Assembly: GCF_006829085.1 (NCBI RefSeq)
Contig: NZ_BJTC01000022.1
Location: forward strand, 1 to 57,058
DNA from: Chryseobacterium sp. ON_d1
Lineage (GTDB): Bacteria; Bacteroidota; Bacteroidia; Flavobacteriales; Weeksellaceae
Length of the DNA stretch: 57,058 nucleotides
Reading direction: 5' to 3'
This document shows, piece after piece, positions 31,758 through 41,526 of the stretch (the first letter of the stretch is position 1; each line of letters opens with the position of its first letter). A model generated the notes under the pieces. The model had not been told where the DNA came from, did not search any database, and was given only the letters and a program-made list of their open reading frames with translations. The translations under genes and the position numbers were made by a program.

Positions 31758-32669
31758 ATGAATTATTTTCAAAAGAACAAGAAAAACATTATTATCGGTG
31801 TTATTGCAACTTTGCTGATCGCAGCTTTGGTTGCTTTGTGGCTGCAGAAAAAAGTAATCCATTCAGCCGATGATATTGTTGGGGTGGTTTATCCGTCTTC
31901 ACTGGCGGTAGGAGATACACTTTTATTCGAGGACAAAACCCAGTTTGCCAAAACCAAGAGATGGAATTTCGGAGATGGGACAACTTCAGATAAAAACAGC
32001 GGTATTCACTTCTACAATAAACCGGGATATTATCAGGTAAGCTTGATCGTTGACAATAAGTATACGAAATCTTTTCCTGTAATGGTAAGTGCAAGAAGCG
32101 TTCAGAAACCAAAAGATACTGCCAAGATAAGTACTACGATTGAGGCTCCGGCGCAGGCTATGCAAAATGAAAATGTACCTTTCCGTGCTATTTCTGAAGC
32201 CAAACATTTCGCCTGGAAATTCGGAGAGACAGGAAATACAGATGCCAAGGATAAGTTTACCATCTATTCTTATAAAAAACCTGGAGATTATCTGGTAACA
32301 TTATACACTGAAGAAAGCCAGGATCCTGTTTACCACCGTATTAAGATTCTTCCGGCTTACGATGCTCTTGCGGAAGATGAAGTTTCAGTAGAAGATTCTT
32401 ATGCAAAAGTAGATAATGATTTCAAATACCACCTGCAGCAGATCGCCAACGGAAACAGCTTCAATATGCACTATAATTATCTGTTGAAAACTTATCTGTG
32501 TAATAATGAGAATACGGTTGTTAAAGTAAATGACAGCAAAGTCAATAACTTCTATATGTACTGTGCAGGTCTTCAGTTTGACAAGAATACGGTGATCCAG
32601 ACAGTGAAAGTCAATCTGGATGATACACAGAACTGTGTAACTAAAGTAGATATCAACCAAAGCAAATAA
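31758..32669 (+). CDS. T6SSiii PKD-domain envelope protein (TssP-like position)
   Basis: This 303-residue protein has an N-terminal membrane anchor (about 12-28) and two PKD-like modules. The first is at about 40-115 (RWNFGDGTTSDKNSGIHFYN, KPGYYQVSLIV) and the second at about 120-195 (AWKFGETGNTDAKD, KPGDYLVTLYTEE). A C-terminal domain carries several cysteines (YLCNNEN, MYCAGLQ, TQNCVTK) that may form disulfides in the periplasm. It sits between tssO and tssR. I am not certain whether this is what is called TssP or TssQ. Confidence 0.75.
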   Translation: MNYFQKNKKNIIIGVIATLLIAALVALWLQKKVIHSADDIVGVVYPSSLAVGDTLLFEDKTQFAKTKRWNFGDGTTSDKNSGIHFYNKPGYYQVSLIVDNKYTKSFPVMVSARSVQKPKDTAKISTTIEAPAQAMQNENVPFRAISEAKHFAWKFGETGNTDAKDKFTIYSYKKPGDYLVTLYTEESQDPVYHRIKILPAYDALAEDEVSVEDSYAKVDNDFKYHLQQIANGNSFNMHYNYLLKTYLCNNENTVVKVNDSKVNNFYMYCAGLQFDKNTVIQTVKVNLDDTQNCVTKVDINQSK

Positions 32670-32716
32670 TTTCGTCCGGTCTTACGGATGTACCAATCAT
32701 AAAAAGATTAAATAGG

Positions 32717-35122
32717 ATGAAAAATAAATTTCCTCTAGCAGCATATTATATAGGGTTATCAGTATTATTGACGGGTTGCCAGGTAACACTGCCGTCAAAG
32801 AAAACCCCGGAACCATCGCAGTATGGACAGGTGGATACTTCTCCTGTCGTTAATGGTTATCCTAAAAAGTCTGTTCCATGGATTGTCATTTCAGACAGAT
32901 CCAGAAATACGGCTTATCTGGATAAAGATGATGAGAAATCTTACAAAGAAGTAAAATTCCTTGAGCCTTTAATGGTTCTGAAACATAGGGACGGAATGGT
33001 AAAAGTAGCAGAGTATGTTCCTGATGCTTTAATGAAGAAAGTTTCGTCAAAATCAGTTAAAACATACGGTTGGATCCCGGAGTCAGATCTTCTTCTCTGG
33101 AACAATGCCCTTAAAAGCGAAAAAACAGGTTATCCGGTAAGGGTTGCTGTAGTACCTAATAACAGCGAAGTCATCAGAAATGCTGAAAGGTATTATAAAA
33201 ATGACTCCATTATGGTGTTTAACTCACCAAGTCTTATCGAAACGGCCAACGTAAAAATTCCTAACGGACAGATTGTATATGTATACAAGATGGCTGAGAA
33301 TAACAAACGTTTTTTAGTAGGTAAAAAGCCTTCTGTTGATATGGACAGTATCAGCAAAGGACTTTACGGATGGGTGAGCTCCAATGTTATTTCTACGTGG
33401 GGAGAGCGCTCTGCTATCAAGCTTAAAAATACAACAGGAATCAATGATTCAGCTCTGGGAATTCATGAAGGCCATCCTGGTGCTTCTGCATCAGATGCAA
33501 CAAATAAAACAGCAGTTCTTCTTACTGAGGTAAACAAAAGAACACCGCTGGAAAATATTTTCCCTGTAAACCTCCCACTGGAAGAAACACCAACTCTTGA
33601 CTCTAAAACAAAATATTTTACCAATATTTTGGATTACAGCAAGAACTTTGTTTCCAATGTATTGGGAGAGCCTATTCGCTTTGACAGATACAGAGAGATC
33701 ACTGACCGGGATAAAAATATCAATATTGTTTTTGCATTGGATGTAAGTGCTGCCAATGCACCGTATGCACCTATCGTAAAATCATTATTACAGGATCTTC
33801 AGCTTAGATTTGAAAAGCCATCCTACTTTAATAATGTTAAATATGGAGTGGTTTTATATAAAAATAACCCTTGCGGAAATAATGTTTCTGTGTCTAACTT
33901 AAGTTCAGACTATACTAAAATCACAACATTTATTGACGATAAAACAAATGAAATGAACTGCGCAAGCAATAGTGGGTATCAACCAGTAGGAGAAGCTCTT
34001 ACTGCTGCAGGAAACCTTCTTTCAAATGTTCCTGATGAAACCAATATTGTCGTGACTGTAGGAACTTCTGCAAGCCAAAGCGGAAATATGTACAGTGTAA
34101 TCAGTTCGCTGACTCAGGCACAGGCAAGACTGATCATGTTCCAGACAAGCGCAAGATCTTCAGATAACTACAATGATTTTGTACTGATGGCTGAAAATGT
34201 GGTTACCAATACAGCCAAAAATATTGCTGAGCTTAAAAAGCAAAAGATCATCAACCAATACGATGTCCTTACTAAAAATAATTTCAGTCTGGTAGAAGGT
34301 GATGAAGGGTTCTTTTCTCTTGCTTATCCTAAGCAGAGTATGTCACAGGGGTTCGTTATATTCCCTAAAAAAGGAGATATCACAACACCCGGCTTCCTGA
34401 AAAAATCTGTTGACAGCCTTATTGCACAGGTTACTTTGGATAACCAGACTATTGACAAATCACTCAATGAATATTTCCATTCATCTGTAGGGGCAGGAAG
34501 AACAGATGTTGATCTGAAGTATAAATACCTTTATCCCGGACTTACCAATCCTGTTTCTGCAGGCATTGCTGCACAGCTGATCAACTATGGAAGCCCATTC
34601 CTTGTGAAAGGGTATATTCCAAAAGAGCTGAAAGAATTTACTCCGGGAATAGAAAAAGGAATTCTTATTTCTGAATCAGAATATGATAATCTTAAAGCTT
34701 TCTACACAGAAGTATACAGAAATACGCAGGCTGATCGTGCAGACTTTAATCAGGCAAGAGCCATTAAAGAATATGTTAAACTGCTTAAGAAATATAATCC
34801 GACCATTAAATTCTTAGATAAGGGAGCTCTTTATGAACTGCCGATGTCTTATGCAATCGGGATGAGTACCGGATTTGATCTTTCCGAAGAAGAACTGATG
34901 GCTAAATATAAACTGAAAGGCTGGAAAAAATCCAAAGTGGTTCCTAATGAGACTGTAAAGAATTATTTCTACCACTATAAAAATCTGGCAGACAGAATGC
35001 TGGCCAACAGAAACAATCCGGCTGTAAAAATTCAGCAGAACGGACAGACATTCTATTGGCTTAATGAATATTTTACCCCATCAAGAATTCCGACGGAACA
35101 GCCGGAATACACGAAGCATTAG
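32717..35122 (+). CDS. tssR: T6SSiii lipoprotein TssR
   Basis: This 801-residue lipoprotein (lipobox LLTGCQ, Cys about 21) has N-terminal SH3-like stretches (KSVPWIVISDRSRNTAYL; YGWIPESDLLLW), then a von Willebrand A-like domain from about 335 (NINIVFALDVSAANAPYAPI) whose MIDAS is degenerate (DVSAANA). The C-terminal half is family-specific. TssR is one of the subtype-iii-specific components, probably in the outer membrane or periplasm, and helps build the trans-envelope complex. A terminator follows. It ends the tssO operon. Confidence 0.85.
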   Translation: MKNKFPLAAYYIGLSVLLTGCQVTLPSKKTPEPSQYGQVDTSPVVNGYPKKSVPWIVISDRSRNTAYLDKDDEKSYKEVKFLEPLMVLKHRDGMVKVAEYVPDALMKKVSSKSVKTYGWIPESDLLLWNNALKSEKTGYPVRVAVVPNNSEVIRNAERYYKNDSIMVFNSPSLIETANVKIPNGQIVYVYKMAENNKRFLVGKKPSVDMDSISKGLYGWVSSNVISTWGERSAIKLKNTTGINDSALGIHEGHPGASASDATNKTAVLLTEVNKRTPLENIFPVNLPLEETPTLDSKTKYFTNILDYSKNFVSNVLGEPIRFDRYREITDRDKNINIVFALDVSAANAPYAPIVKSLLQDLQLRFEKPSYFNNVKYGVVLYKNNPCGNNVSVSNLSSDYTKITTFIDDKTNEMNCASNSGYQPVGEALTAAGNLLSNVPDETNIVVTVGTSASQSGNMYSVISSLTQAQARLIMFQTSARSSDNYNDFVLMAENVVTNTAKNIAELKKQKIINQYDVLTKNNFSLVEGDEGFFSLAYPKQSMSQGFVIFPKKGDITTPGFLKKSVDSLIAQVTLDNQTIDKSLNEYFHSSVGAGRTDVDLKYKYLYPGLTNPVSAGIAAQLINYGSPFLVKGYIPKELKEFTPGIEKGILISESEYDNLKAFYTEVYRNTQADRADFNQARAIKEYVKLLKKYNPTIKFLDKGALYELPMSYAIGMSTGFDLSEEELMAKYKLKGWKKSKVVPNETVKNYFYHYKNLADRMLANRNNPAVKIQQNGQTFYWLNEYFTPSRIPTEQPEYTKH

Positions 35123-35143
35123 GAAAATCATTTTCATTATATC

Positions 35144-35175
35144 AAAGCAGGAGTATACACTTCTGCTTTTTTTGT
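35144..35175 (+). terminator. Terminator after tssR
   Basis: AAAGCAGGAGT pairs with ACTTCTGCTTT with one mismatch and is followed by TTTTT. It closes the tssO-PKD-tssR unit, so tssD1 needs its own promoter. Confidence 0.8.
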
Positions 35176-35414
35176 GATGTGAAAGAATAATAAGCTGCAC
35201 CTCTGTACACATTCATATTCAATCGTCAAACCTTTTTTCGAAAAGTGATATGGATACTTTAAAAAAAAATTAAAGATAACTTATAGTACATAATTCACCT
35301 CTGATTTTCAGATTGATTTCCCTTTTGAGTGCAAAATTATTTTTTATCCTGAAAATGAGATATATTCCAAAATGCTTTATTGAAGGGTGTTATATAAATG
35401 GATATAAATCTATT

Positions 35415-35508
35415 GTCGTAGAATTACGACAAGAAGTCGTAGAACTACTACAATTTTTCAGATTTATAATGAAAAGTTTTTTTAGGAAGAAAAGAGCTTC
35501 TATATTTG
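35415..35508 (+). promoter_or_regulatory. tssD1 promoter with paired palindromic operators
   Basis: GTCGTAGAATTACGAC (35415-35430) is a perfect inverted repeat around GAAT. A variant, GTCGTAGAACTACTAC (35436-35451), starts exactly 21 bp later. The -7 box TATATTTG is at 35501-35508, with no good -33 element. The sites are centred about 91 and 70 bases before the expected start. The same layout precedes tssD2 and tssD3. Confidence 0.8.
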
Positions 35509-35559
35509 CTGTACAATCACTGAGTCACAAAATATTATTAACGATTAAAATTTGCAATC

Positions 35560-35967
35560 ATGGCAGAAAGAAATTCAAGAGGAATCTTAAAATTCAACAA
35601 CGGTGAAGGGCAAAAGCTGCTAAAGATGAACTACAGTGTATCCAGATCTACAGATGTATCGGGACGTGTAGCATCAGACCCTTCTAACGCATTAATCAAA
35701 GTAACGGTAGAAGCTACTGAAAAATCAGATATTCTTGAAAGTTTGTTAAACGGTAAATACAAACCTACAGTAGGAGAAATTACCTTCAACAAATCTCATG
35801 AAGAAGGAACCCTGATTACTTTAAAATGGGAAAATGGATATGTCATCCAGCACCAGGTGGATTTCGACGCAGTAGACAGCAACAGTATGCTGATCAGCTT
35901 TGTAATAAGTGCTGAAACCATTGATTATGGTGATTCTCAGTATAACGGTCTATGGCCAGGCAACTAA
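35560..35967 (+). CDS. tssD: T6SS tube protein TssD (Hcp), copy 1
   Basis: This 135-residue protein matches the Bacteroidetes TssD family: MAERNSRGILKFNNGEGQKL, ESLLNGKYKPTVGEITFNKS and a C-terminal FVISAETIDYGDSQY. Hexameric rings of TssD stack to form the inner tube that is fired by the contracting sheath and can carry effectors. It differs from copies 2 and 3 at only a few sites (KMNYS, QHQVDF, FVIS) and in its tail (NGLWPGN). There is no signal peptide, as expected. Its own promoter and terminator make it a single-gene unit. Confidence 0.93.
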   Translation: MAERNSRGILKFNNGEGQKLLKMNYSVSRSTDVSGRVASDPSNALIKVTVEATEKSDILESLLNGKYKPTVGEITFNKSHEEGTLITLKWENGYVIQHQVDFDAVDSNSMLISFVISAETIDYGDSQYNGLWPGN

Positions 35968-36577
35968 TATTTACACACATTATCAACATTCATAAAGAAA
36001 AAGACTGTCCCTAAATAAGACGGTCTTTTTTGACTGATGAAAATTGATGAAAAACTTTTATTCTGCAACAGATGTGCATAATTCTGTTAAGTAAATATTG
36101 TGATCTTTCAGTTTGAATGTTGTCCGCTTCTGAGATATTTTATTTTGATAGAAAATATGATGTTTTTGAAGATATAATATACTTTCTCTAAGCCTGAATC
36201 TTTCATTGAGTTTAAGATCCAGGTCCTTTTTTCAAAACCAATTTAATTGAAAAATTATATGGGCTGGCAGAATCTTCAGCAGTGCTTTTCTCAGCCTACT
36301 TCAATGAGTTAGTCTGATTAAAAGTTGTCCTGGAGCGGTAATATGTCACAAAATTCAATGATCAGCATTGAGTTGGGTAACAAAAAAATACAGTTGTTAC
36401 TTCTCTAATTGAAGAATTAGCTATCTTTATATCATTTAGAATAAAATAGTTAATTTTAACTACCTGAAAAGATAAATTTTGATTTTCTGGTTATAAGGAA
36501 TAAAAATTAGATCAAACCATCAAATCTGAGACACATTAAAAGCAAAACGCAAATATATTAATATAAGAAAATTATAA
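35968..36577. other. 610-base spacer between tssD1 and tssH
   Basis: A terminator stands at 35999-36030. The rest (36031-36577) is AT-rich with no gene, no tssD-type palindrome and no strong hairpin. A TATCTTTA sequence near 36421 could be a weak -7 box for tssH. Confidence 0.5.
35999..36030 (+). terminator. Terminator after tssD1
   Basis: AAAAGACTGTC pairs with GACGGTCTTTT (one G-T wobble) around a nine-base loop, followed by a T run. Confidence 0.82.
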
Positions 36578-39073
36578 ATGGGAGTACTAGTAACCAACGA
36601 AACAGTAAAGCAACTATTTCATATTGCTCAGTCGATAGCGAAGGAAAATTATAATGGAACGTATGGAGGCCCGCATATCCTGCAGGCTTTAATGCATAAA
36701 GATATCGGACTCAATGAATTCCTGAAAAGTATAGATAAAGATCCCGGATACTTCTACGAATGGGCAGACGTCCGTATCGAAGAATATCCCAAAACCAGTC
36801 ATCTTCCGGATGAAGTAGGTCAGGATGATGCGGTGGATACCCTTATTGAAGAAGCTGATGATATCCGTTTAAAATTAGGACTGGATGAGATTACGCCAAT
36901 CTGTATTCTTACCGCTATTGTAAAGCCGCAGGTGGTATTCTCTCTTCAGCAGTTAAAATCCCTTCCTTTGAGAGAACATGAGATCTTCAATCTGTATAGG
37001 AAAGATACTCCGTTTACTGTTTCTGAAGATGGAGATTTCTCATCATTATTTTCAAATGGATCAGACCATTCAGATTCTTCCTTTCCTTCCATTAAAAGCT
37101 ACTGTCTAGACAGAACGGCACAGGCAAGAAAAGGAGAGATCGAAAATATCATCGGCAGAGATAAAGAACTCAGAATGCTGGTGGAGATCCTTTGCCGCAG
37201 AAGTAAGCCGAATGTGATCATTATCGGTGAGCCGGGAGTTGGTAAAACAGCCTTGGTAGAAGGTTTTGCTACTGAAATTATCAAAGGAAATGTTCCGGAA
37301 ATGCTTAAAAACGGTACCCTTTTAGAACTGGATACCGGAGCATTACTGGCCGGAACCTCTTATAAAGGAGAAATTGAAGACCGTCTTAAAAAAGTAATCA
37401 ATGAATGTAAGAAAATTGAAAAAGCTATTCTTTTTATTGATGAAATTCATACCCTTTTAGATCCGAAAGGAAGCATCGGAAATGTAGCCAATCTCCTTAA
37501 GCCTGAGCTTGCCAGAGGTGAAATTACAGTAATCGGAGCGACAACACAGGAAGAATACAGAAAAATTATAGAACCAGAACAGGCTTTTAACCGTCGTTTT
37601 GAAGTTTTAACCGTTCATGAACCGGATGAAAAAACCTGCGTAAAAATGATTGATGTTCTTCTTGAAGGCTACAAAAAACACCACGGCATTGAAGTGGAAA
37701 AAACAGCCCTTCCTGAGTGTGTACGTCTGGCAAAAAGATATGCGAAAGGTAAAAAATTACCAGATGCTGCTATTGACTTGTTAGACAGAACAATGGCTGC
37801 GATCAAAATGCTTGATGAACTGTCAGAAAAAGAACTCAACAGTTGGAAAGAAAGCTATGATACTATCCTAAAAGAAGAATATGCTGACAGCAAAGATAAA
37901 GCAGATGAACTGATCTGGACATACAATCTGTTAAGAGATAAAATAAGCCCGATTCTTTGGGGATCACTAAGCGAGCAGCCATCAATTGACAACTCTATGC
38001 CGGTAGATCAGATCCAGAAGATTATTGAAGATACTTATGCTGAACTCCTGCAGCATGCAGCGAAGAAAAGAGAAAAAGTAGACAGGCTGGAACTGGCGGC
38101 TGTAATGGCTGCAAAGACCAATATTCCTATCGGGAAGATCCAGGCTCAGGAAAAAGAGAAGCTTCTGAACATGGAATCCCTTCTGTTGAATCGAGTCGTA
38201 GGGCAGGATCATGCTTTAAAAATCCTTTCCGATGCCATCGTTGAAAACCGAAGCGGACTGAATAAACCGGGGCAGCCTATCGGATCTTTCTTCCTTCTGG
38301 GACCTACAGGAACCGGTAAAACAGAGTTGGCCAAATCAATGGCAGAATTGCTTTTCAACGATGAAAAGGCAATGGTGCGTTTTGATATGTCAGAATTTAA
38401 AGAAGAACATTCTGCTGCACTGCTATACGGAGCGCCTCCGGGATATGTAGGATATGAAGAAGGAGGTATGCTGGTGAATAAGATCAGGCAACAGCCTTAT
38501 ACCGTTGTTTTATTTGATGAAATTGAAAAAGCCCATCACTCTGTTTTTGATGTATTTCTTCAGATTATGGATGAGGGTAAAGTTCATGATAAATTAGGTA
38601 AAGAAGGGGATTTCAGCAACGCGCTGATCCTGTTTACCTCCAATATCGGAAGTGAGGAAATTGTAAAACAGTTTGAAGAAGGGAAAATTCCGGAATCATC
38701 TTCACTGATGCAGATCATGTCCAATTCAGGACGTTTCAGACCTGAATTTTTGGCAAGAATTACAGAGATTATTCCTTTTGCTCCGATCACGGAATCCATT
38801 GCTGAAAGAATATTTAATATTCAGCTGAAATCACTTCATGCTTCATTGACAAGGTTGGGAATCGCTTTAAAAATAAGTGATGAAGCTGTAAGGAACCTTG
38901 CATTGGGAGGATTCAGCAGCAAATATGGGGCAAGACAGATTTCAGGAGTAATCCGTGCACAGCTTGCAAGGCCTATCTCTAAAATGATTGTCAGGGAAGA
39001 AGTGAAGTCCGGGCAGACCATTCATGTAGACTGGAATAAAGAAGAAGAAAAACTAAGTTGGAAAGTAGATTAA
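36578..39073 (+). CDS. tssH: T6SS ATPase TssH (ClpV)
   Basis: This 831-residue AAA+ protein has a Clp_N domain (about 1-150, ETVKQLFHIAQSIAKENYNG) and a first AAA+ module with Walker A GEPGVGKTA near 216 and Walker B ILFIDEIHTL near 285. A shortened middle region follows, then a second AAA+ module with Walker A GPTGTGKTE near 574, Walker B VVLFDEIEKAH near 645 and a ClpB D2-small domain. It unfolds contracted sheath for reuse. The Clp_N domain and place in the tss island separate it from a general ClpB. A lytic transglycosylase gene follows 57 bases later. Confidence 0.9.
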   Translation: MGVLVTNETVKQLFHIAQSIAKENYNGTYGGPHILQALMHKDIGLNEFLKSIDKDPGYFYEWADVRIEEYPKTSHLPDEVGQDDAVDTLIEEADDIRLKLGLDEITPICILTAIVKPQVVFSLQQLKSLPLREHEIFNLYRKDTPFTVSEDGDFSSLFSNGSDHSDSSFPSIKSYCLDRTAQARKGEIENIIGRDKELRMLVEILCRRSKPNVIIIGEPGVGKTALVEGFATEIIKGNVPEMLKNGTLLELDTGALLAGTSYKGEIEDRLKKVINECKKIEKAILFIDEIHTLLDPKGSIGNVANLLKPELARGEITVIGATTQEEYRKIIEPEQAFNRRFEVLTVHEPDEKTCVKMIDVLLEGYKKHHGIEVEKTALPECVRLAKRYAKGKKLPDAAIDLLDRTMAAIKMLDELSEKELNSWKESYDTILKEEYADSKDKADELIWTYNLLRDKISPILWGSLSEQPSIDNSMPVDQIQKIIEDTYAELLQHAAKKREKVDRLELAAVMAAKTNIPIGKIQAQEKEKLLNMESLLLNRVVGQDHALKILSDAIVENRSGLNKPGQPIGSFFLLGPTGTGKTELAKSMAELLFNDEKAMVRFDMSEFKEEHSAALLYGAPPGYVGYEEGGMLVNKIRQQPYTVVLFDEIEKAHHSVFDVFLQIMDEGKVHDKLGKEGDFSNALILFTSNIGSEEIVKQFEEGKIPESSSLMQIMSNSGRFRPEFLARITEIIPFAPITESIAERIFNIQLKSLHASLTRLGIALKISDEAVRNLALGGFSSKYGARQISGVIRAQLARPISKMIVREEVKSGQTIHVDWNKEEEKLSWKVD

Positions 39074-39130
39074 TTATAAGGCAAAAGAGTAAATTTGTGA
39101 ACCCGCTTTTTTACCTTAAATACTATTAAA

Positions 39131-39997
39131 ATGAAAACTATTGTCAGAAATATCTTTACAGGTTTACTGTTATTGGGTACAGCTGTTTTTGTAAACGGAC
39201 AGTTTCTTGCTGCTTCTGATACGTCAGAAAACAGCGTGAAAAAATATCAGGGAATCATTAAAGCCAATAAAGATCTGGTAGAATTTATTGAGCAGTTACT
39301 TCGTCAGAAAGGCCTTCCCAAGCATTTGAGAAACCTGGCTCTGATTGAATCTCATTTTGACAGAAATATTACGTCAGGAGCCGGAGCTGTGGGGATCTGG
39401 CAGTTTATGACTGCCCATGCCAATCAGTACGGACTTACAGAGCAGGGGCGTACTGATATTTATAAAAGTACAAAAACTGCGGCTGTTTCTTTAAGTAACC
39501 TGTATAAAAAGTATAATAATTGGGTAACTGTGGTTGCAGCGTATAACTGTGGTGAAGGAAACATAGCCAAAGCAATGGAAGCTGCCGGTTCTTCCCAATA
39601 CCATGAGTTTTATAAGTATCTTCCCGCAGAAACGATTAATCATGTCAAGAAATACCTGAATGCATGTTATGCTACGGGAGAGCTTGAGAGTGTATTGAAT
39701 AACTATAACTCTTCAAGAATCAATAAAATTTTCTTTGAGGATGGAAACAGAAAAGTTATTCAGCCTGCTCTTTCAGAGACCGAAATCAATGCCGGATTCA
39801 ACCTGAAAATTGTTGCTGATGAACTGAATGTTGATGTTGATAGAATCCTGGCCTGGAATCCCGGTATAATGGATGAGCTTCAGAAAAAAGGAGAAAGTAC
39901 ATTCTATCTTCCGGTTGATCTCATGCCTGATTTTCTGCTGAGAAAAAATAAAATATTGGTTCGCTCCATAAAAGAAGGAGGAAAGATTCAGCAATAA
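39131..39997 (+). CDS. Lytic transglycosylase (SLT family), T6SS-associated
   Basis: This 288-residue exported protein has a signal peptide (cleavage near VNGQ, about 24) and an SLT domain at about 45-180. Its catalytic Glu is in ALIESHFD (about 75), followed by SGAGAVGIWQFM and VAAYNCGEGN, as in MltD/Slt. A C-terminal LysM-like stretch (NLKIVADELNVDVDRILAWN) probably binds peptidoglycan. Cell-wall cutting lets large envelope machines pass, so its place after tssH suggests it opens the wall for the T6SS. Confidence 0.87.
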   Translation: MKTIVRNIFTGLLLLGTAVFVNGQFLAASDTSENSVKKYQGIIKANKDLVEFIEQLLRQKGLPKHLRNLALIESHFDRNITSGAGAVGIWQFMTAHANQYGLTEQGRTDIYKSTKTAAVSLSNLYKKYNNWVTVVAAYNCGEGNIAKAMEAAGSSQYHEFYKYLPAETINHVKKYLNACYATGELESVLNNYNSSRINKIFFEDGNRKVIQPALSETEINAGFNLKIVADELNVDVDRILAWNPGIMDELQKKGESTFYLPVDLMPDFLLRKNKILVRSIKEGGKIQQ

Positions 39998-40081
39998 GAT
40001 AATATATAATAAAAAATAATGAATGGCAATCAGTTTTACTGGTTGCTATTCTCTTAATAATCAATAAAAGCAGAGATTGTT

Positions 40082-40636
40082 GTGAAAAAAAGACTGATGT
40101 TTATTCTCTTAATCCCCGTGTTCTGGCTTTCTGCTCATACGGTTTACATTATAGCTGATGGGATGAAAGATAAAGGAGAGAAGGCAGACTTAGCTGTGGT
40201 TCTTGGAAATAAGGTAAATGAGGATGGGACATTATCAGAGAGATTGCGGGCCAGGCTTGATCAGAGCGTTGTGTTGTACAACTCAGGTCGCGTAAAGAAG
40301 ATTCTTGTAAGCGGAGGATTGGGTAAAGAGGGGTATTGGGAGGGCGATAAAATGAAAGAATTCCTGGAGATCAAACATATTCCGAAAGAAAATATTATTG
40401 TTGATAATAAAGGCAATAATACTGAAATGACAGTAGAAAATACCATCAGGATATGTGACAGCCTCCATTTCAGAAATGTTATTTCCGTTTCACAATATTA
40501 CCATCAGACAAGAATTAAAAAACTTTTCATGAACCGTCATTTTTACACCGTAGAAAGCTCAAGTCCGAATTACTTTGAAATAAGAGATTTTTACTCTGTT
40601 TTCAGAGAAGTGATTGCCTATTATTGGAATCAATAA
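40082..40636 (+). CDS. SanA/YdcF-family (DUF218) membrane protein
   Basis: This 184-residue protein has an N-terminal transmembrane segment (about 3-22) and a DUF218 domain: ADLAVVLGNKVNEDGTLSER, VKKILVSGGLGKEG, NIIVDNKGNNTEMTVENTIR and SVSQYYHQTRIKKLF. Family members (SanA, ElyC, YdcF) affect envelope integrity by an unknown chemistry. The start is GTG at 40082; an ATG five codons later is possible. It sits between the transglycosylase and tssD2, so it may belong functionally to the T6SS island, though E. coli homologues have no such link. Confidence 0.82.
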   Translation: MKKRLMFILLIPVFWLSAHTVYIIADGMKDKGEKADLAVVLGNKVNEDGTLSERLRARLDQSVVLYNSGRVKKILVSGGLGKEGYWEGDKMKEFLEIKHIPKENIIVDNKGNNTEMTVENTIRICDSLHFRNVISVSQYYHQTRIKKLFMNRHFYTVESSSPNYFEIRDFYSVFREVIAYYWNQ

Positions 40637-40776
40637 TTGATTAAAATGATTCTGATTTACTATTAATAAAGTCTCAATATTTCTCAGTGATGTGGAAAAT
40701 TATAGAATTTACCAATAGTTTTTACTACATATAAATCTTTTGTCCATCATGTTTTTAGCAGATGCTTAAATCTATT

Positions 40777-40870
40777 GTCGTAGAATTACGACAAGAAATC
40801 GTAGAATTACGACACTTTTTCAGATTTATATTAAAAAGTTTTTTTAGGGAGAAAAGAGCTTCTATATTTG
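40777..40870 (+). promoter_or_regulatory. tssD2 promoter with paired palindromic operators
   Basis: GTCGTAGAATTACGAC (40777-40792) and ATCGTAGAATTACGAC (40798-40813) start 21 bp apart. The -7 box TATATTTG is at 40863-40870. The second site ends 107 bases before the ATG, as in the other two copies. Confidence 0.8.
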
Positions 40871-40919
40871 CTGTACAATCACCGAATCACAAAATATTAA
40901 CGATCAAAATTTACTAATC

Positions 40920-41333
40920 ATGGCAGAAAGAAATTCAAGAGGAATCTTAAAATTCAACAATGGCGAAGGACAGAAGCTGTTAAAACTGAACTACAGCGTG
41001 TCCAGATCTACAGACGTATCAGGACGTGTAGCATCAGATCCTTCTAACGCATTAATCAAAGTAACAGTAGAAGCTACTGAAAAGTCAGACATCCTTGAAA
41101 GCTTGTTAAACGGTAAATACAAGCCGACAGTAGGAGAAATTACCTTCAACAAATCCCATGAAGAAGGAACGCTGATCACTTTGAAGTGGGAAAACGGATA
41201 TGTAATCCAGCACGAAATAGACTTCGATGCCGTAGACAGCAACAGTATGCTGATCAGCTTTGTAGTAAGTGCTGAAACCATTGATTATGGTGACTCTCAG
41301 TACCGTGGACTATGGCCTTCAGTAGGTAAATAA
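40920..41333 (+). CDS. tssD: T6SS tube protein TssD (Hcp), copy 2
   Basis: This 137-residue protein is identical to copy 3 except for the last residues (RGLWPSVGK here, RGLWPSASM there), and close to copy 1. Domain and role are as for copy 1: ring-forming inner-tube subunit. Nucleotide identity between copies 2 and 3 is also very high, including the promoter, so duplication or gene conversion is recent. The terminators downstream of the copies are unrelated. Tail differences may matter for ring stacking or cargo. Confidence 0.93.
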   Translation: MAERNSRGILKFNNGEGQKLLKLNYSVSRSTDVSGRVASDPSNALIKVTVEATEKSDILESLLNGKYKPTVGEITFNKSHEEGTLITLKWENGYVIQHEIDFDAVDSNSMLISFVVSAETIDYGDSQYRGLWPSVGK

Positions 41334-41367
41334 GCCTATTCATCATCTTAGTAAAAATAAAATTGGT

Positions 41368-41403
41368 ACAGAACAGCGGACAGGAGACGCTGTTCTGTTT
41401 TTT
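41368..41403 (+). terminator. Terminator after tssD2
   Basis: ACAGAACAGCG (41368-41378) pairs perfectly with CGCTGTTCTGT (41388-41398), then a T run. Confidence 0.9.
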
Positions 41404-41526
41404 TGGGATTATATTTCCATAACGATTCCGGATATAGTATATCTCTTTATGGTGTAATAATATATGTTTTATTTTTGCTTTTAATGTGTTTGTTATGAGG
41501 TGTTTATATTGTGTTTTAAGTCTGTT

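Larger units (their letters stand above)
35123..35559. other. 437-base spacer: terminator, operator pair and tssD1 promoter
   Basis: It holds a terminator (35144-35175), the palindrome pair at 35415-35451 and the TATATTTG box at 35501-35508 before tssD1. An open frame from 35313 crosses all these sites and overlaps tssD1 in another frame; I do not accept it as a gene. Confidence 0.65.

Noticed and set aside
35415..35451. The tssD palindromes as terminators of the preceding gene
   Set aside because: They lie 290 bases after tssR, which already has a terminator, have no T run, and recur at fixed distance from each tssD start.
35313..35606. 97-residue open frame upstream of tssD1
   Set aside because: It runs through the palindrome pair and the -7 box and overlaps tssD1 in another frame. 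No equivalent frame precedes tssD2 or tssD3.
36031..36577. Possible small RNA or gene between tssD1 and tssH
   Set aside because: No conserved motif, strong hairpin with T run, or consensus promoter pair could be identified.
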